Shown: positions 1 to 13,400 of the stretch, piece by piece
How the letters are laid out: each line of letters starts with the position of its first letter
How positions within the stretch are numbered: the first letter of the stretch is position 1
From: Stichopus chloronotus
Lineage: Eukaryota > Echinodermata > Holothuroidea > Aspidochirotida > Stichopodidae
Assembly: GCA_021234535.1 (NCBI GenBank)
Contig: CM037838.1
Span: 8,867,506 to 8,931,505, forward strand
Length of the DNA: 64,000 nt
Direction of reading: 5' to 3'
Program-made: the position numbers and the translations under genes
The notes under the pieces: generated by a model
Told to the model about the DNA's origin: nothing
Databases searched by the model: none
The model's input: the letters and a program-made list of their open reading frames with translations, nothing else

Positions 1-1267
1 TCACTTGTAAGAAACAGTAAAGGGAGCCCTCTATAACTCTATACATCTGTAATTAAAGTTCAAAAGTTGAAATGCATTGCCAATGCTCTCCCCCCCTCCT
101 CCCACATCAACTCTCCTTCTCCCAACCAGGGTTTGCAATTAGGCTGAAGGATTGGGTCATTCTTTTCCCCAAAAAAGAAAAGCTCTCAAGAAAAAGAAAA
201 AAAAAACCCAACACAGCCCAAAACAATTGGCAGTGACATTTGATTAAATTGCATAAAATTGCATAACTCTCATTTCCTGCAAGACACCCGCTGGAGAATT
301 TTGTTGGACATGTCCCCTGCCACCCTAAATACACTTATTCTAAATGAAACAAAAACATAACGGACGGTATAAAATTCTGCTTGATAGGTGTCTTCTCTCT
401 CAAAATGTTCAGATTTGGACGACAACCGAAGAGGCTCGGGGAAACCTCCGAAAGGGCACGTAGGGGAATCTATGAGTCGGGCAATCTATGATCAACTTGC
501 TTGTCCTCTCCTTTCGGACAACTCTCTCCCAAAATTATTCACAGATGGACACTCTCTCCCAAATTTGAAAAAAATACAACACAAACACTGCCCCCCAACC
601 TCCGAGACGGTTGAGGAACCGGCTGTTTTGCTTGAGGTTTCCTGGAAATGTCCTCTGTCTTCTATTGTCAACCCTCCAGGAAGCACATCCACCATTTTTC
701 CTTTTTGTCACTATCAACATTTTCACGGTCTTTCTGCGTTAAATTCCACACACTCGACAACGACATGGACACCGCCTCTTACATCGCAGTGTAAACACAA
801 GCTCGATGTCACTGTATCTGCCGATGTCATTCTCATGGGACGTTAGCGATGCAAAATGTCACGTAACCGAAGAGATCCGTTTTCTCTCAGAATCTTGGGA
901 GAGGTATTTTCTTGAGCATGCAAACTATAAAGCTTTTGTGAGATTCAAACATGGGAAACTGCAGTCATAATCTTAGAGTCGTCAAATAGAGTTTGTCACG
1001 ATTAGCCAAAGTTGGACTAAAGCAATGCAAACAATAGTCCCTTGGTGAATGTTGGTGACACTACACCATTGCACGTGTGCATTTGTGTGCATACATGCAA
1101 GAGGGTTTGCAATTGAAGAGAAGGACTGAAGGGTTTTAAAACCGGAGATAAACGTGTCAAGGGGATGGGTTGGTTGGAGAAATCAAGGAATACATATGAA
1201 TATTGGCATTTAGGTCAAAATTTGACACAAATCAACGGTACAACCCTATACCCATCATTTTACTCAC
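1..1267. other. Intron sequence at the left edge
   Basis: This is the start of the intron after EHMT exon 23. I looked on the minus strand for the FDYGDRFW continuation and did not find it. A 152-codon open frame on the plus strand (388-846) has no recognisable domain and looks like chance. No repeat stands out. Confidence 0.6.
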
Positions 1268-1443
1268 CCAAGTTCCTCGAAGGCCTTTATCTGTCTCGAG
1301 GCGAAGAATGCAATGTGAGGGAATCGTAGATCGTAGTGTTCGATGAAGACTCGGACTGGCACTATGTTAGGCTCACACAGGTGGTTGATGAATCTGCTGA
1401 TGTTACCATAGAAACGAGCGTCGATGCAATAGACATCCCCTTC
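1268..1443 (-). CDS. EHMT: EHMT exon 23: SET catalytic core
   Basis: This is a 176-base exon (residues 1627-1684 plus two bases) between tttgcttccag and gtgagta. It starts [18 protein letters not shown], continues [15 protein letters not shown] and ends [21 protein letters not shown] is the NHxCxPN motif that binds the cofactor. The next exon should begin with the FDYG tyrosine motif; nothing in bases 1-1267 codes for it, so it lies off the window. Confidence 0.98.
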
Positions 1444-4400
1444 CTGGAAGCAAATAAATTTACCGACAATGAAACAAAATTAGTGCCCCTTTATACCTTG
1501 GATGCTCATCTTGGAGAAAATGAAGCCACTTACACAGTCTGGAAGGGATTATGACGCGGAAAAAATTCAGCGACAACCTTTTCATCTGCCAGTTAATGCA
1601 TTTCTCAGACGACATGAGATTGTGCATTCTTCGTGGATGCTGAGGTGAGCAAATCATTGCATATCTTCATGGATGAGATGCACTGATCTCTGAGGCAGAA
1701 ATGAGTAACTCTCGGACCTTGCCTTCGTTTCCATGACAGAAGCATAGACACCCTTTATTTTGCACCAATTTCTACTTGTTTAACAAATAACAGATACCTG
1801 TATTGCACTTTTTATTCTCTATCATAATTGCACTAAATTTGTCAATTTTTACAGCAGAATATACGTCCCTCTTGAAACACTGGCAAAGTTATAAATATTT
1901 GATGACAATGACAACTAATGGCAATGACACAATTTTTTTTTTTTAGCCTCATGAATGTGTCGAATACAAGAACGACAAACAAAACTGATTGAAAATATGT
2001 GCAAATGATATATACAATTCTTTTTTTGCCATCATAGGTGCAGGAAAAGGAGAACACCCAGGAGCATGCTCACACAAAGTTCTCCCATCTATGTGACAGC
2101 CTTTTATAATATTTACTGCTGAAAGGGCAATCCACAGGGTAGGTTCTGAGTGGAAATTTAGTTTGAATATCATTTGGGTGCACACCACGCCCAAGTTCTG
2201 TATGGCAAAAGGCATCCTCATGAAACCATGTGACACAAATCTAATGGAAATTTTAGGATGATGTCACTTGCAAACAGCTAAATCGTGGGACGTAGTTTTC
2301 CCTGCGTACTATTGGGTTGTCTCAAGAAAAACCAAATGGTTAGATTTACGTACCAAAGGATCCTCATGAAAGCATTTGCCACAAATCTAAGAAATTTTAG
2401 GTGTGTCACTTGCAAACACTAATCTGGAGTGCGTACTATTGGGTTGTCTAAGAAAAACCAAATGGTTAGATTACTTCTGTTGTCCCAAAGATAGTACTGA
2501 CCACCATGGCCAGTTCTGTATGCAAAAGGCATCCTCATTGAAACCATGTTGACACAAATCTAATTGAAAATTTTAGGATGATGTCAAGTGCAAACAGCTA
2601 ATCGTGGGCCGTAGTTTTCCCTGCTTACTATTGGGTTTGTCTCAAGAAAACCACTATGGTTAGATTTTCCTTCTGTGTTTCCCAAAGATGTACTGAACAC
2701 CACGCCCAAGTTCTGTATGGCAAAAGGCATCCTCATGAAACCATGTGACACAAATCTAATGGAAATTTTAGGATGATGTAACTTGCAAACAGCTAAATCG
2801 TGGGACGTAGTTTTCCCTGCGTACTATTGGGTTGTCTCAAGAAAAACCAAATGGTTAGATTTACTTCTGTGTTTCTCAAAGATGTACTGAACACCACGCC
2901 CAAGTTCTGTATGGCAAAAGGCATCCTCATGAAACCATGTGACACAAATCTAATGGAAATTTTAGGATGATGTCACTTGCAAACAGCTAAATCGTGGGAC
3001 GTAGTTTTCCCTGCGTACTATTGGGTTGTCTCAAGAAAAACCAAATGGTTAGATTTACTTCTGTGTTTCCCAAAGATGTACTGAACACCACGCCCAAGTT
3101 CTGTATGGCAAAAGGCATCCTCATGAAACCATGTGACACAAATCTAATGGAAATTTTAGGATGATGTCACTTGCAAACAGCTAAATCGTGGGACGTAGTT
3201 TTCCCTGCGTACTATTGGGTTGTCTCAAGAAAAACCAAATGGTTAGATTTACTTCTGTGTTTCTCAAAGATGTACTGAACACCACGCCCAAGTTCTGTAT
3301 GGCAAAAGGCATCCTCATGAAACCATGTGACACAAATCTAATGGAAATTTTAGGATGATGTAACTTGCAAACAGCTAAATCGTGGGACGTAGTTTTCCCT
3401 GCGTACTATTGGGTTGTCTCAAGAAAAACCAAATGGTTAGATTTACTTCTGTGTTTCTCAAAGATGTACTGAACACCACGCCCAAGTTCTGTATGGCAAA
3501 AGGCATCCTCATGAAACCATGTGACACAAATCTAATGGAAATTTTAGGATGATGTAACTTGCAAACAGCTAAATCGTGGGACGTAGTTTTCCCTGCGTAC
3601 TATTGGGTTATCTCAAGAAAAACCAAATGGTTAGATTTACTTCTGTGTTTCCCAAAGATGTACTGAATGAATATATTCTCTGGCCCCACGTGCATTGAAG
3701 GCACAGCTGTTTCGCCTTACCATGTAAGATGCCCCCTATTATTGTTTGGCTACATTTGTTCAGTGTGTGAGTAGCTAGTGGTGACATTCTAGTTCATCTA
3801 TTTCTGTGGTGCAAACGCTTATCAGAACAATAGATAAAGAAAAATGGTTGAGAACGCTACTGCAAACAGTGAAACTTTGGCACTATTACCAAAGATGATC
3901 TGCCAATGGAAAGATTCAACACTTCCCAAAAAAGGCTGTGAACACACGGGGAATATCACCCACTGTCATGTGGCAAGAGAAAAACTAACAATTTAAGAAT
4001 GGAAGAATGTTATTACAACTATAGGTATATAGCTGTGCTGAGTGTACACGAGTCAATCAAAAATTTTCAGAGTGGCAGATTTCCCTGCCAACTGAAAGGA
4101 GGAGCTGTAGGTTGAGCATTACATGCAAGCACACAGTTAATCGACAGAGTGTCACATCTTCTGGTAGGTACACTATCTTTGCTTCTAAAACACTGGAGTA
4201 GTATGACATATACAACAAGAAGTTAAACATAACACATCTTAGTACTTCCAAACCAATCACGCAGAGTCAAAGCATTTCAGTTCGACATGGCATCGACGCC
4301 GTTCTACGAGGAGATCCTGAACGCTGCTGCCATTCTGAAATATCGCTCTGTAACTAGTGGATTGCTCATTAGAAATGTTTGCCTTGGCTGACTGAACACG

Positions 4401-7400
4401 ATGTGTCAGCCATCCTTCAAGAGATGCGAAGAGGTGGCGAAGCAGAAGGATCGTTAACACGAACTGTGGGGCATCCTGGGTAATGTGAGATGGGGTAGCG
4501 CTTGTTCGTTCCATGTCACCTGGTTGCTGACAATCGGCAGTGTGTCTTGATACATGTTGAGAAAACTCCCAAGGCTTATTAAAATGAACAGAACGAAAAG
4601 ACAGTAATAATTTCATAACTTTGTTTGATGGGAAAATGAAGTACTGACCTCTACAGCTGTTTCATATGTACTTTTTTTCCCCTCTTTTTTGGGCTGTGTC
4701 TATTTAATCTATTCAAGCCACTGTAGATGACTTCGGTTTGCCATGCAGTAAGTCGATACCATGGTGATTTACGTTCCAACTAAACATGCCACCAACACAC
4801 AATATAGAGTTGTTTCATACAGTTTCATATAACATGTCTACCAAACCTACAACCTAGAATAAAATACGACCCTCCCAACCCTGACCAATAGATTCGCCAA
4901 TCCATCCACTGTAGGCTTTTTACTCTGTTCTGGGTTCACTCTGGGTCTACATATACAGGTAGTTGACAAGATGCTCTGTAAATTGCTGAAGAGCTAGGGA
5001 TGAGTTTGTATCATGGTGTTGCAGGACATTTCCAAAGGGAGAATAAATTTCAACACCGTAGAAGGAATTGTACTGTCCAGATCAGCACTGTTACCTCTAG
5101 TACAGTATGAAGGTTCTCCTGTGGTTACCAGGTTCCCTTGGATACATTATGCATTAATTCAACTTTACTCATTCTGTTCCCAAATGAACCATTTCCAAGC
5201 CAGAGCTTGCGTATAGCCTGCTATATGTTTAAAGCACACCAATGCTGTATGACAAACAATATTTACTTGGGGCTTCAAGTACTAATAAATTCAATTAAGC
5301 TGATGATGCTTAAAGGAAAACTTTGCTGTTGGCCTTGGGAGTACATTTGCAAACCAGGGCAATATGATATGATTTGTCAGTGCTAATAGGCTGTGCTCTG
5401 AAGTTAAACAACGAGAAAAAGGGACCAGGTGTCACACTGAAAGACTTGTCAGTGATGAGGTGAAATGTTAAGATTGTTGTACAGTGTTTTTTCATCACTA
5501 GAAAATAATAGTTGTTTGTACAGGGTATCCAGGTACTGGACTGACAAAGTTCTGAAAGTGCTATGCCAATCCAGTTTACACTGTACATGTGACAAATTAA
5601 TTGAGAACAATTCATGGTCATTTCTGTATGTGAGCTAGATGATGTTACGCTACATTAACCTGCAAAATACAGTGATATGACTTCATGAAGAACTCCTAAC
5701 GAAGGAAAGCTACGTTTTCGGTGCCCAAGTGCCTGACGGACCGTGGACTGCAGGTACCCAGGTTCGACTTTTGGACCCTATGCAAACACTAGAAGACAAT
5801 GGAAATGTTAAAGGAAATAATTTTTGCATTTTCTGGTAAAACTTCCACACTGGATCAAGAAACAACAGAGTGACCAGCAGTAATGTATCATGCAGGTACT
5901 GTATAGGTATTCAAAGTGGAAATGCCCATTGAATGATAACAACAAAATATTTTGTCGAAAATTGAAACAAAAACTGACTTTTAGGTCAAGCTTCGATCTA
6001 GGCCTTACACTGAGTTAGCGGTCACACTAGACCCTGGCTGTCAGACGAGGGGTTGGTATGAAGTCAAACCATACTGCAAACATGGTTCAGACCCGATGTT
6101 TTGGGTCTGTGATAGACCAGGATGGTCTGATAACTTGGACTGGATGACAAAAGGTCAATTTGTGAGATTAACATATAGATTAATGAAAATTTGAATGTAG
6201 ATTAATGTTGATAATAGATCTGGTATTTTAACTCTTCCTTTGGCTCCATTCAATACGCTTCTGACGTAATCTGGTTTCAGCTGAAAATTTACCCTTGTTA
6301 CAAACGATTTGGAAATTCCAGGATTTTTATCCTGTGCTCTGTCTGAATGACAGCCTGCTGTCAAACGTTAAAGATTCGAGATTCAGGCCAGTGAGGCACG
6401 CTAATTGTTAGCTCAGTAAAATTGGGGCCTGAGACAGGTGCACGAAACTAGATTTTGTATATTTCATAGAACACTGTTAATGAGCAAAACTCATAGAAGT
6501 AACACTGCATACTGCAATCTGAGGTGACAAAATTTTGAGCTATTGAAGAACATCTGAAATCAATCACATTACAGATTGTGATCCATTTCTTACAGTTTTC
6601 TGGGGTTTTGCAGTTGACAGATATCCTAAATACATTGCCTTTCAAACAAACTGTATGGAGATGTTCAAGAGAGGTTTCAAATTTTGACTTTCATCAGTGA
6701 CATGGCCATGGGTGGAAAAAATTGGGAAGCCGGGAGGCTCCTTCCTGGGAAATTTTGGCATTTGGAGGGAAATCTTGGCAACTGAAGGGAAATTTCCTTG
6801 GTTTATCATGACAATATACAGAAAGAATTGAGGGAAATTTTACTCCCTTCCTGGGAAATAAACATTTTTTCCAGCCCTGGACATGGTCATCCTTTGAAAG
6901 GCATATCCTTGCCATTCTTGAAACAAACATTGTCTAGAACCCCTTGAGTGTACCAGCAAACACCACAGGGGTGTTAACCTAAGAATGATCCAAGACAATT
7001 TCAAAAAGAAAAAAACCGTGCTACGTAACAATCAAAGGCATGGGAGGGGACAATTTTGGTGGTAATCAGGGGGTAAGAGTTGTTTCTTCATTTTTCTTGT
7101 AGGGTGGGTGAAGGGGTAACAGGAGCTAGCTTTCACAAATTAGGGGAGTCCAAAAAATTGGCAACTACTGGTTGAGACTAAAGTTTGAAATGCAACACTG
7201 CAATCAAGACGATTCTGCAATTAAGCCTCCAGTAAGCGTAAAACCCCAAATCGCACCACAGTAGCATCTCTCTGAGAGTTACTGTATGAAAATGTGCAGT
7301 CTACTTCAAGAGCAGCACTGCAACAGTCAAACACCAGAACAAAACTCTCCTCTGGAAACAGACTGGGAACACATTTTATATTCCGCTGAAGCGATATTCC

Positions 7401-10400
7401 CTTCTGGGTGGTAAATTTGCTCGGTTTTGTTGTTTTGCCTTTGCTTTTCCTTTGCACCGCTGAAAACTGTTAGTTCATATCTGTGAAGTCGATCAAAACG
7501 ATTTCCTTGCTCTACGTCAAATTTATCGTGGTGCTGGGCTGCCCTACGAAGTTACTCGGGATCGTTTCGTTTCCCACCCGTCACTACCGCTCGGCCAACA
7601 TATAAAATGTTGACATTCTTGTTGTATCTTTTTTCTCTTCTTGCTGTGAAACAGCTGCATAAATCAATATCTCTGACATACCCTAAGGGCATTCTGGTGG
7701 CTAAAAGTGTTACATTCAATCAGAATACACGTGGCATGGGGAAAAAAAAAAAAGAAATTGCATGGTGGTCGTCATCATTACAACATGATGTCACCGCTCG
7801 CGGTACTCAGCATCTGAACCAACATTTATTTATTAAAGCATTCAAATAAAAAAAGAAACCATTAACGATGCATTGTAAAAACTGTGCAGTCGCATGTCGT
7901 TGTCGTGCTCGAGACGAGCGGAAACAATGCGACCATGTAAGACAAGGCATCAACGTCGTCCGCACGTAGGTTTCATTCCGTGAAACATCGAAAATGAAAC
8001 AACGCAATGCACGAACGGCCGACAATGGCATGCGATCGTCGTTTGTTAATCTTGATGCGATTGAATTGCAAGGAGAAGCACCTCCGAGGCCATGTGTTTA
8101 TTTGCACGGAGCAAAACTCCACTCGTTGGGACGTAATAGTTGCTCTTTTTCTTGTTTTTGATGCGTAATATGATTTGTGCTCTGTGTGGGGTAGATCATT
8201 CACACAAAGCATAAAATCCACGAACTCATCGATGGATGAAAAAACTACCCTTCCATTTTTAGTATGCAATGTGCATGAGTGATGCCATCATGCACAGTAA
8301 TGAGCGGCATCGAGGTTACAATGGTATGGGTAAGATTCATTTTACACGAAGCATTTACACATCCAGAGGTTGGTATTAATGTAATCGACATTTCTTCCTT
8401 GATTTTAACACATGCATCAACAACGTGACAGCTGTAACAGCAACTTTTACAAGTTTAGCAGATGAGTCACATGACTCATAAAAACTGCATGATAATACAA
8501 AATCCACATTCTTCTGACAGACATCAAGTGACTGTTTGAAAATGAGATAATTTTCAACAGTTTTCCCGATGACAACCATCAATTCTGAAGTGACAGGTCT
8601 CATTCTTTTTTTCAGTCTTTTGAATTGAACAAATTGCCGTTTTCCTCCTAAATTCAAATTGGATCATATGAAATATAACAATTTTAAACATATACAGGTT
8701 TGATTCTTAGGTTTCTAAAGGTTTTTGAGAGTCCTTTTTTTCTTTCCTGTTTGCCACATTGCAGACACAGAGTACAAAAAAATTAAAAAGAAAAACAATA
8801 CATTCCTTTTGTCAATGCTTAAGCATCATCGATGAAAAATACTGTATATAACAAACATGTCCTGCAGTGAACCCACATTTTGGTCTAAAGATCAAGTGAG
8901 GTGTTACTGTCACAATTACTTGCATCTGCAGTTCTGCTAGTCTGTCATATGAGCCTCGCAGGGAATGAACCTTGATTCAAAATTATGGACTATTTGAATG
9001 CCTCTGTGTGATTACAAATGAAGACTTTCTGTGAGTTGAAAACAAACTTCAATTCAGTCTATTCTGAAACTTCTGAAAAATGCAATATACTGTACAACAG
9101 TGTGTGGGTTAAGGTCATGTAAATGCACATTGATCAGGAGAAAATTTTGTTGCTGATTTACTCTGCAAATAAAGTAAGCCAGCACAACGGATGTGTATTA
9201 CTCATGCATCAGCTCTGACAGAATTTTGTAATTCCAGCATCCGCGGACTTCGCATGGATTCCAGCTCAATCTGCGTACAGATTGTAAGCTATTACTATTC
9301 TGTATGCCAACGTAATCAATCACACTTAGTAGCACTCAATACTTCTTTTCCTTGGGTTATAATTTTCATGCTGTTTTGAGCCAATCATCAGTCGTTAAGA
9401 AAGACACATGAATAGAGCAACCTTGGATCTTAGATGAGAGAAATCTCTAATTGATCGCAGGTGTTTCTGCATGTATGGTAAAAACACAGTACATACCAAC
9501 ACCTGCGGGGAAGGCAACAAATGAAAAATCATCCAGTTATTCCCGACTGACCATGAACTCAGTTTCAACATTTCCCGTTTTGTGCTGGATTCAATCACCT
9601 TGAGTATGACACATTGTCAGGCTTAAAGGTTTGATAAATTGGCACCAATTTCTGAACCTGGGAAAGATTCCCTACAAGTTAGCTTGCACATATGCATCAT
9701 AGTCTGAGAAGATTCTTTCTGTGTGGTTATTTGACTATGTGTCCACTGTGTAATTTATACAGCTTCCACGTGTGGGATGTAACCACTAATTGTGGTGACC
9801 AGCTGCCAATATGTGGTAAAATTTTGTGCCTTATGTTTGCTGTGTAGTTCACAGAGTCTGCATGTGGAGGTGTATTAAACGCTATGTGGTAATGTGCATT
9901 GTGTGGGAATGTGCCACTGTGTGGTAATATATATGCTACTATATCTACTGCGATCATCACAGATTCTGCATATGTGGAAGTGTAAACACTGTGCTGTGAT
10001 GTGCCACGGTGTGGGAATATGTACCACTATGAGGTAATACATACACTATGCTATTACTGTGGACACTATAAATTCGACATGAGGAAGTGTGCAAATACTG
10101 TGTGATAATGTGCCACTGTGTGGGAATGTGCCAGTATGTCAATCACCGCAAAACTTGTTTTCATATTGGGCTGATGATTCTGAGTCCGACTGGGGGCATG
10201 CACTCGAAAGAAAATGTCTCCTTATATAGCCTGGAGGTGAGCTGTTACTTTGCACGCACTACTAGGGCGATGACGCCATTTTGCTGAAAAGTGACTGAAA
10301 GACGAGGGAGAGGCAGAATTGGTTCATCATCAACTCACCCTGTTTTCCAGATCAAAGAGGTAGGAGTCATCTTCCCTTTTATCTGCTTCCGCATCTGAAA

Positions 10401-13400
10401 TGAGTTCACCGGCATATCTGAGGGAGAAAAAGAAGACAGAAGTAATCAGATCTGATCAACAGATCGATTGATCCGTCATTTCTTTTACAAAAGATGACAA
10501 ATGGAGAGCTACTGTGTGGCATGTTAAAACCTAGCTCAATATTAACTTGAATTGGCCTAAGGGTGTCGAAGAAAATATTTTATTCAAAAAAATCTTCTCT
10601 GAGTGGCTGTTCTTTGTATTTGAAGACCAACTTTTCATCCTGCGTGGAACAATATAACACTACCGACGAAGCACTCAGCACGGAGCAATGGTTCGTAACC
10701 TAGCTGTTTTGTCTCCCTCTTTCTCTTCCAGTCAGTCACCCACGGGGCGAATCCTCTTAGAATATATCCAACATTGTACTTGAAGTCTGCACCCCTAGTT
10801 TACTGCTTGTACCGGTTTCACTTCGTTACTTACAGTACACAGCTAATGTGAGCAAACACTGAGTATGTGTCTATAGCTGGGACCATTATCACACTACGGG
10901 CCAGTACGACCTCTACAGTGTTAGACTGTGGGACTCGGTAGTAATGTTGCAGAACTAAAATAATTAAAACAACATGATGGACAGAATCAGCAATTGCTAC
11001 TTCTCCCTGAAGAAATCAACATTACCCCCCCTCCCCATACCATGACCTGTTTACTGCTCAGAGGAGTGACCATCTGTACAGCAAGTAAAACAATTTGAGG
11101 CATACTGCTGTACACCTGAGGCAATGCAATCTCCAATGGAGTGAATAAGTATATGTGATTCTAACACGTTCCTTCTTTCAGACCAAATCCAGATGTTCTG
11201 GGTGAGGTAGTAATTGAGTTTCAATATATATGGGTAGGATCTGTCAGTGCTACGTGGGTATATGCTATGAATTATTCTGTCTGTTAAATCTGACAAACTG
11301 GAGCAACTGCAATCTTGGGTCACGCTGTATCCTTTTTTTTTAATGTTGGCTACAGGGTATCTCTGTTCCCATTATACATTCACTCTTTCAGCATAACATT
11401 GGAAAAGGGGCACAGGGTTTACTATGTTATCCCTTGAGATGAGAATCAAGAATATAATAGCAGAAAATACAGCAGTGTCGCAACAGTTTTGTCCAAGATT
11501 GTAGGTCTCATTCTACATGCCCAACCACACACCCTGGACATACAGCCTGTGAGATAGACATAGGCACTATGCCACCAAACGCAAATTGATTAAACTTTGG
11601 TGCTGCATATGCCCATCACTCAACATCCCACCACACTCTTGGCGATTAGCGTTTTCGTAGAAGAGAAAGAAGTAAACCTACACCTTAAAGGTGCCTCTTT
11701 TGATTATAAACAATGAGACAAATTCAATAAAGGACCTCTTTGAGAGTAATGTTTTAAAGCTCTCTTAGAGCTGACTAATGTTCTACAATTAATGGAATAA
11801 CAAGAGTAGCTTATCCACAAAGTGTTAAGAACTTTTCTAGGTCGGCTTTTAAAAAAATTGGCGTTTCATTGGGCTTGGAGCTTAGAGCGCAGAACCACCA
11901 GATGGCAGGCGATTCATAAAGTGATGCGAATATCTGTTCACATTTTGTATCTGATCCTGCAATTTCTTGAAAATGAACCCTCTTTTATCTCTCCTTCGAG
12001 GTGTCGCCACAGAGAGAGAGAGAGAGAGAGAGAGACATGGACGCTTTACGCAATGTGGTAAAGTATCTTCTAGGAAATGCAGTAGACAAGACGTCTGCGA
12101 CAAACGTATTTGATACCATTCCAGGGGTACTTCAGATAGTGTTTATTAGAAACACAGGAAGATCAACACGGAAATTATCAGGGTAAAGAGCATTAGCGAT
12201 TATTTAATTTCAGACGGCGGAGGATAAACCGGATGCATCAAAACGAAACACAACACTGCTCTGTCAGTAGGCTCTTGATGAAGATGGTGGATAAGAAAAC
12301 TGTTTAAGGATTCAACAGGTCAGGCCTGTCAGTGAGGGTGCTCAATGAATATGTACATCTGGGAACTTGCGACATCTTGTTGAATTGTAATGTGGTGTTG
12401 TAGTAAACATACATCTGTCAATATTCATTTGTTTAGTATGCAACATTTACACAGTGATGTCTACATCCTCGTACACGTTTAATATGAAATTTGCACGAAA
12501 AATGACAAACATACACCTGTTGGAAGTCAACACAAGAAAATTGCATACATAACACCAGGGGGGTTTGCCTGTGTCAGGTGTGACTAAAATCCCTGCAAAT
12601 TGGTTTTTGCAATCCTGGGGTATGATCTGCATTTTGCATCCTACATCAGACATTCGATTTTGATCTATGGTCTTATATTTCAGACTTCAATCACCCACTA
12701 ACACATTTCCACATATTTTCTTTTTTTTCACATTAAACGACACATTTTAGGTCTGATTTGAATTATTTTTCACTCCAGTACAAATATCAACTTTATAAAA
12801 AGTACATAAAGATGAAATGCAAAATTAGGATAAAGACAAGAGTTTAAAGAGCAAATGCTTGGGTAATTTCACATAATTTAACATGCATTAAAATGCTATT
12901 GATGATTGATAGTTCAAAGTGTTTTCAGCAGTAAATTCTGGATACATAACATGAGTTCTTATACGTGAAAATCCAAAAGTATATAAGTCAAGAATATGCG
13001 CATTTCAAAATTGGAGAAGGTTGTGGCACATGTATGTATTTTTTATCTCTTCTGCCAGTGCTCATATTCACCCGTGAGCCTCTGCTTTGTATATACTACC
13101 ACCAAATATGCCCATGCAGTAACAATCAATATTATGAAAAGTCTACGCATATCAAAGGAGCGTGGAATCTTGCAGTCACCGTTTGAAGTATCTTTCTGTT
13201 TTCTCGTTTTTAAGGTTCCTGCTATGTTCATGTACATCCAACATTCCTTTGAATTTTGCTGATTTTACATGTTCATCTTAGTCCAGACGACAATTTTTTT
13301 TTTTCCACTTTTAAAGAAATCTTTCTTGAAATTAGTATTTAATATAAAATTAGAATTGAAAGTTAACAAATTTTTCAGGTCTCAATCAGAGCAATGGTTT

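Larger units (their letters stand above)
1444..10338 (-). other. Intron between EHMT exons 23 and 22 (8.9 kb)
   Basis: The intron contains the 194-bp tandem array (2.2-3.7 kb), one copy of a dispersed repeat (9.2-9.5 kb) and a 110-bp minisatellite (9.7-10.1 kb), listed separately. A fragment near 5717-5800 resembles pieces at 17.6 and 30.9 kb. I saw no coding exon in the remainder. Confidence 0.8.

Noticed and set aside
388..846. 152-codon open frame on the plus strand
   Set aside because: It lies in the intron next to exon 23, has no recognisable motif and a composition like its surroundings, and no splice or start signal supports it.
4257..4616. 119-codon minus-strand frame in the exon 23/22 intron
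   Set aside because: No family resemblance, no splice sites in phase with the flanking EHMT exons, and not needed for the SET domain.
5750..5790. tRNA-like B box (ggttcgac) suggesting a tRNA or SINE
   Set aside because: No cloverleaf and no matching A box upstream; not enough for an RNA gene call.
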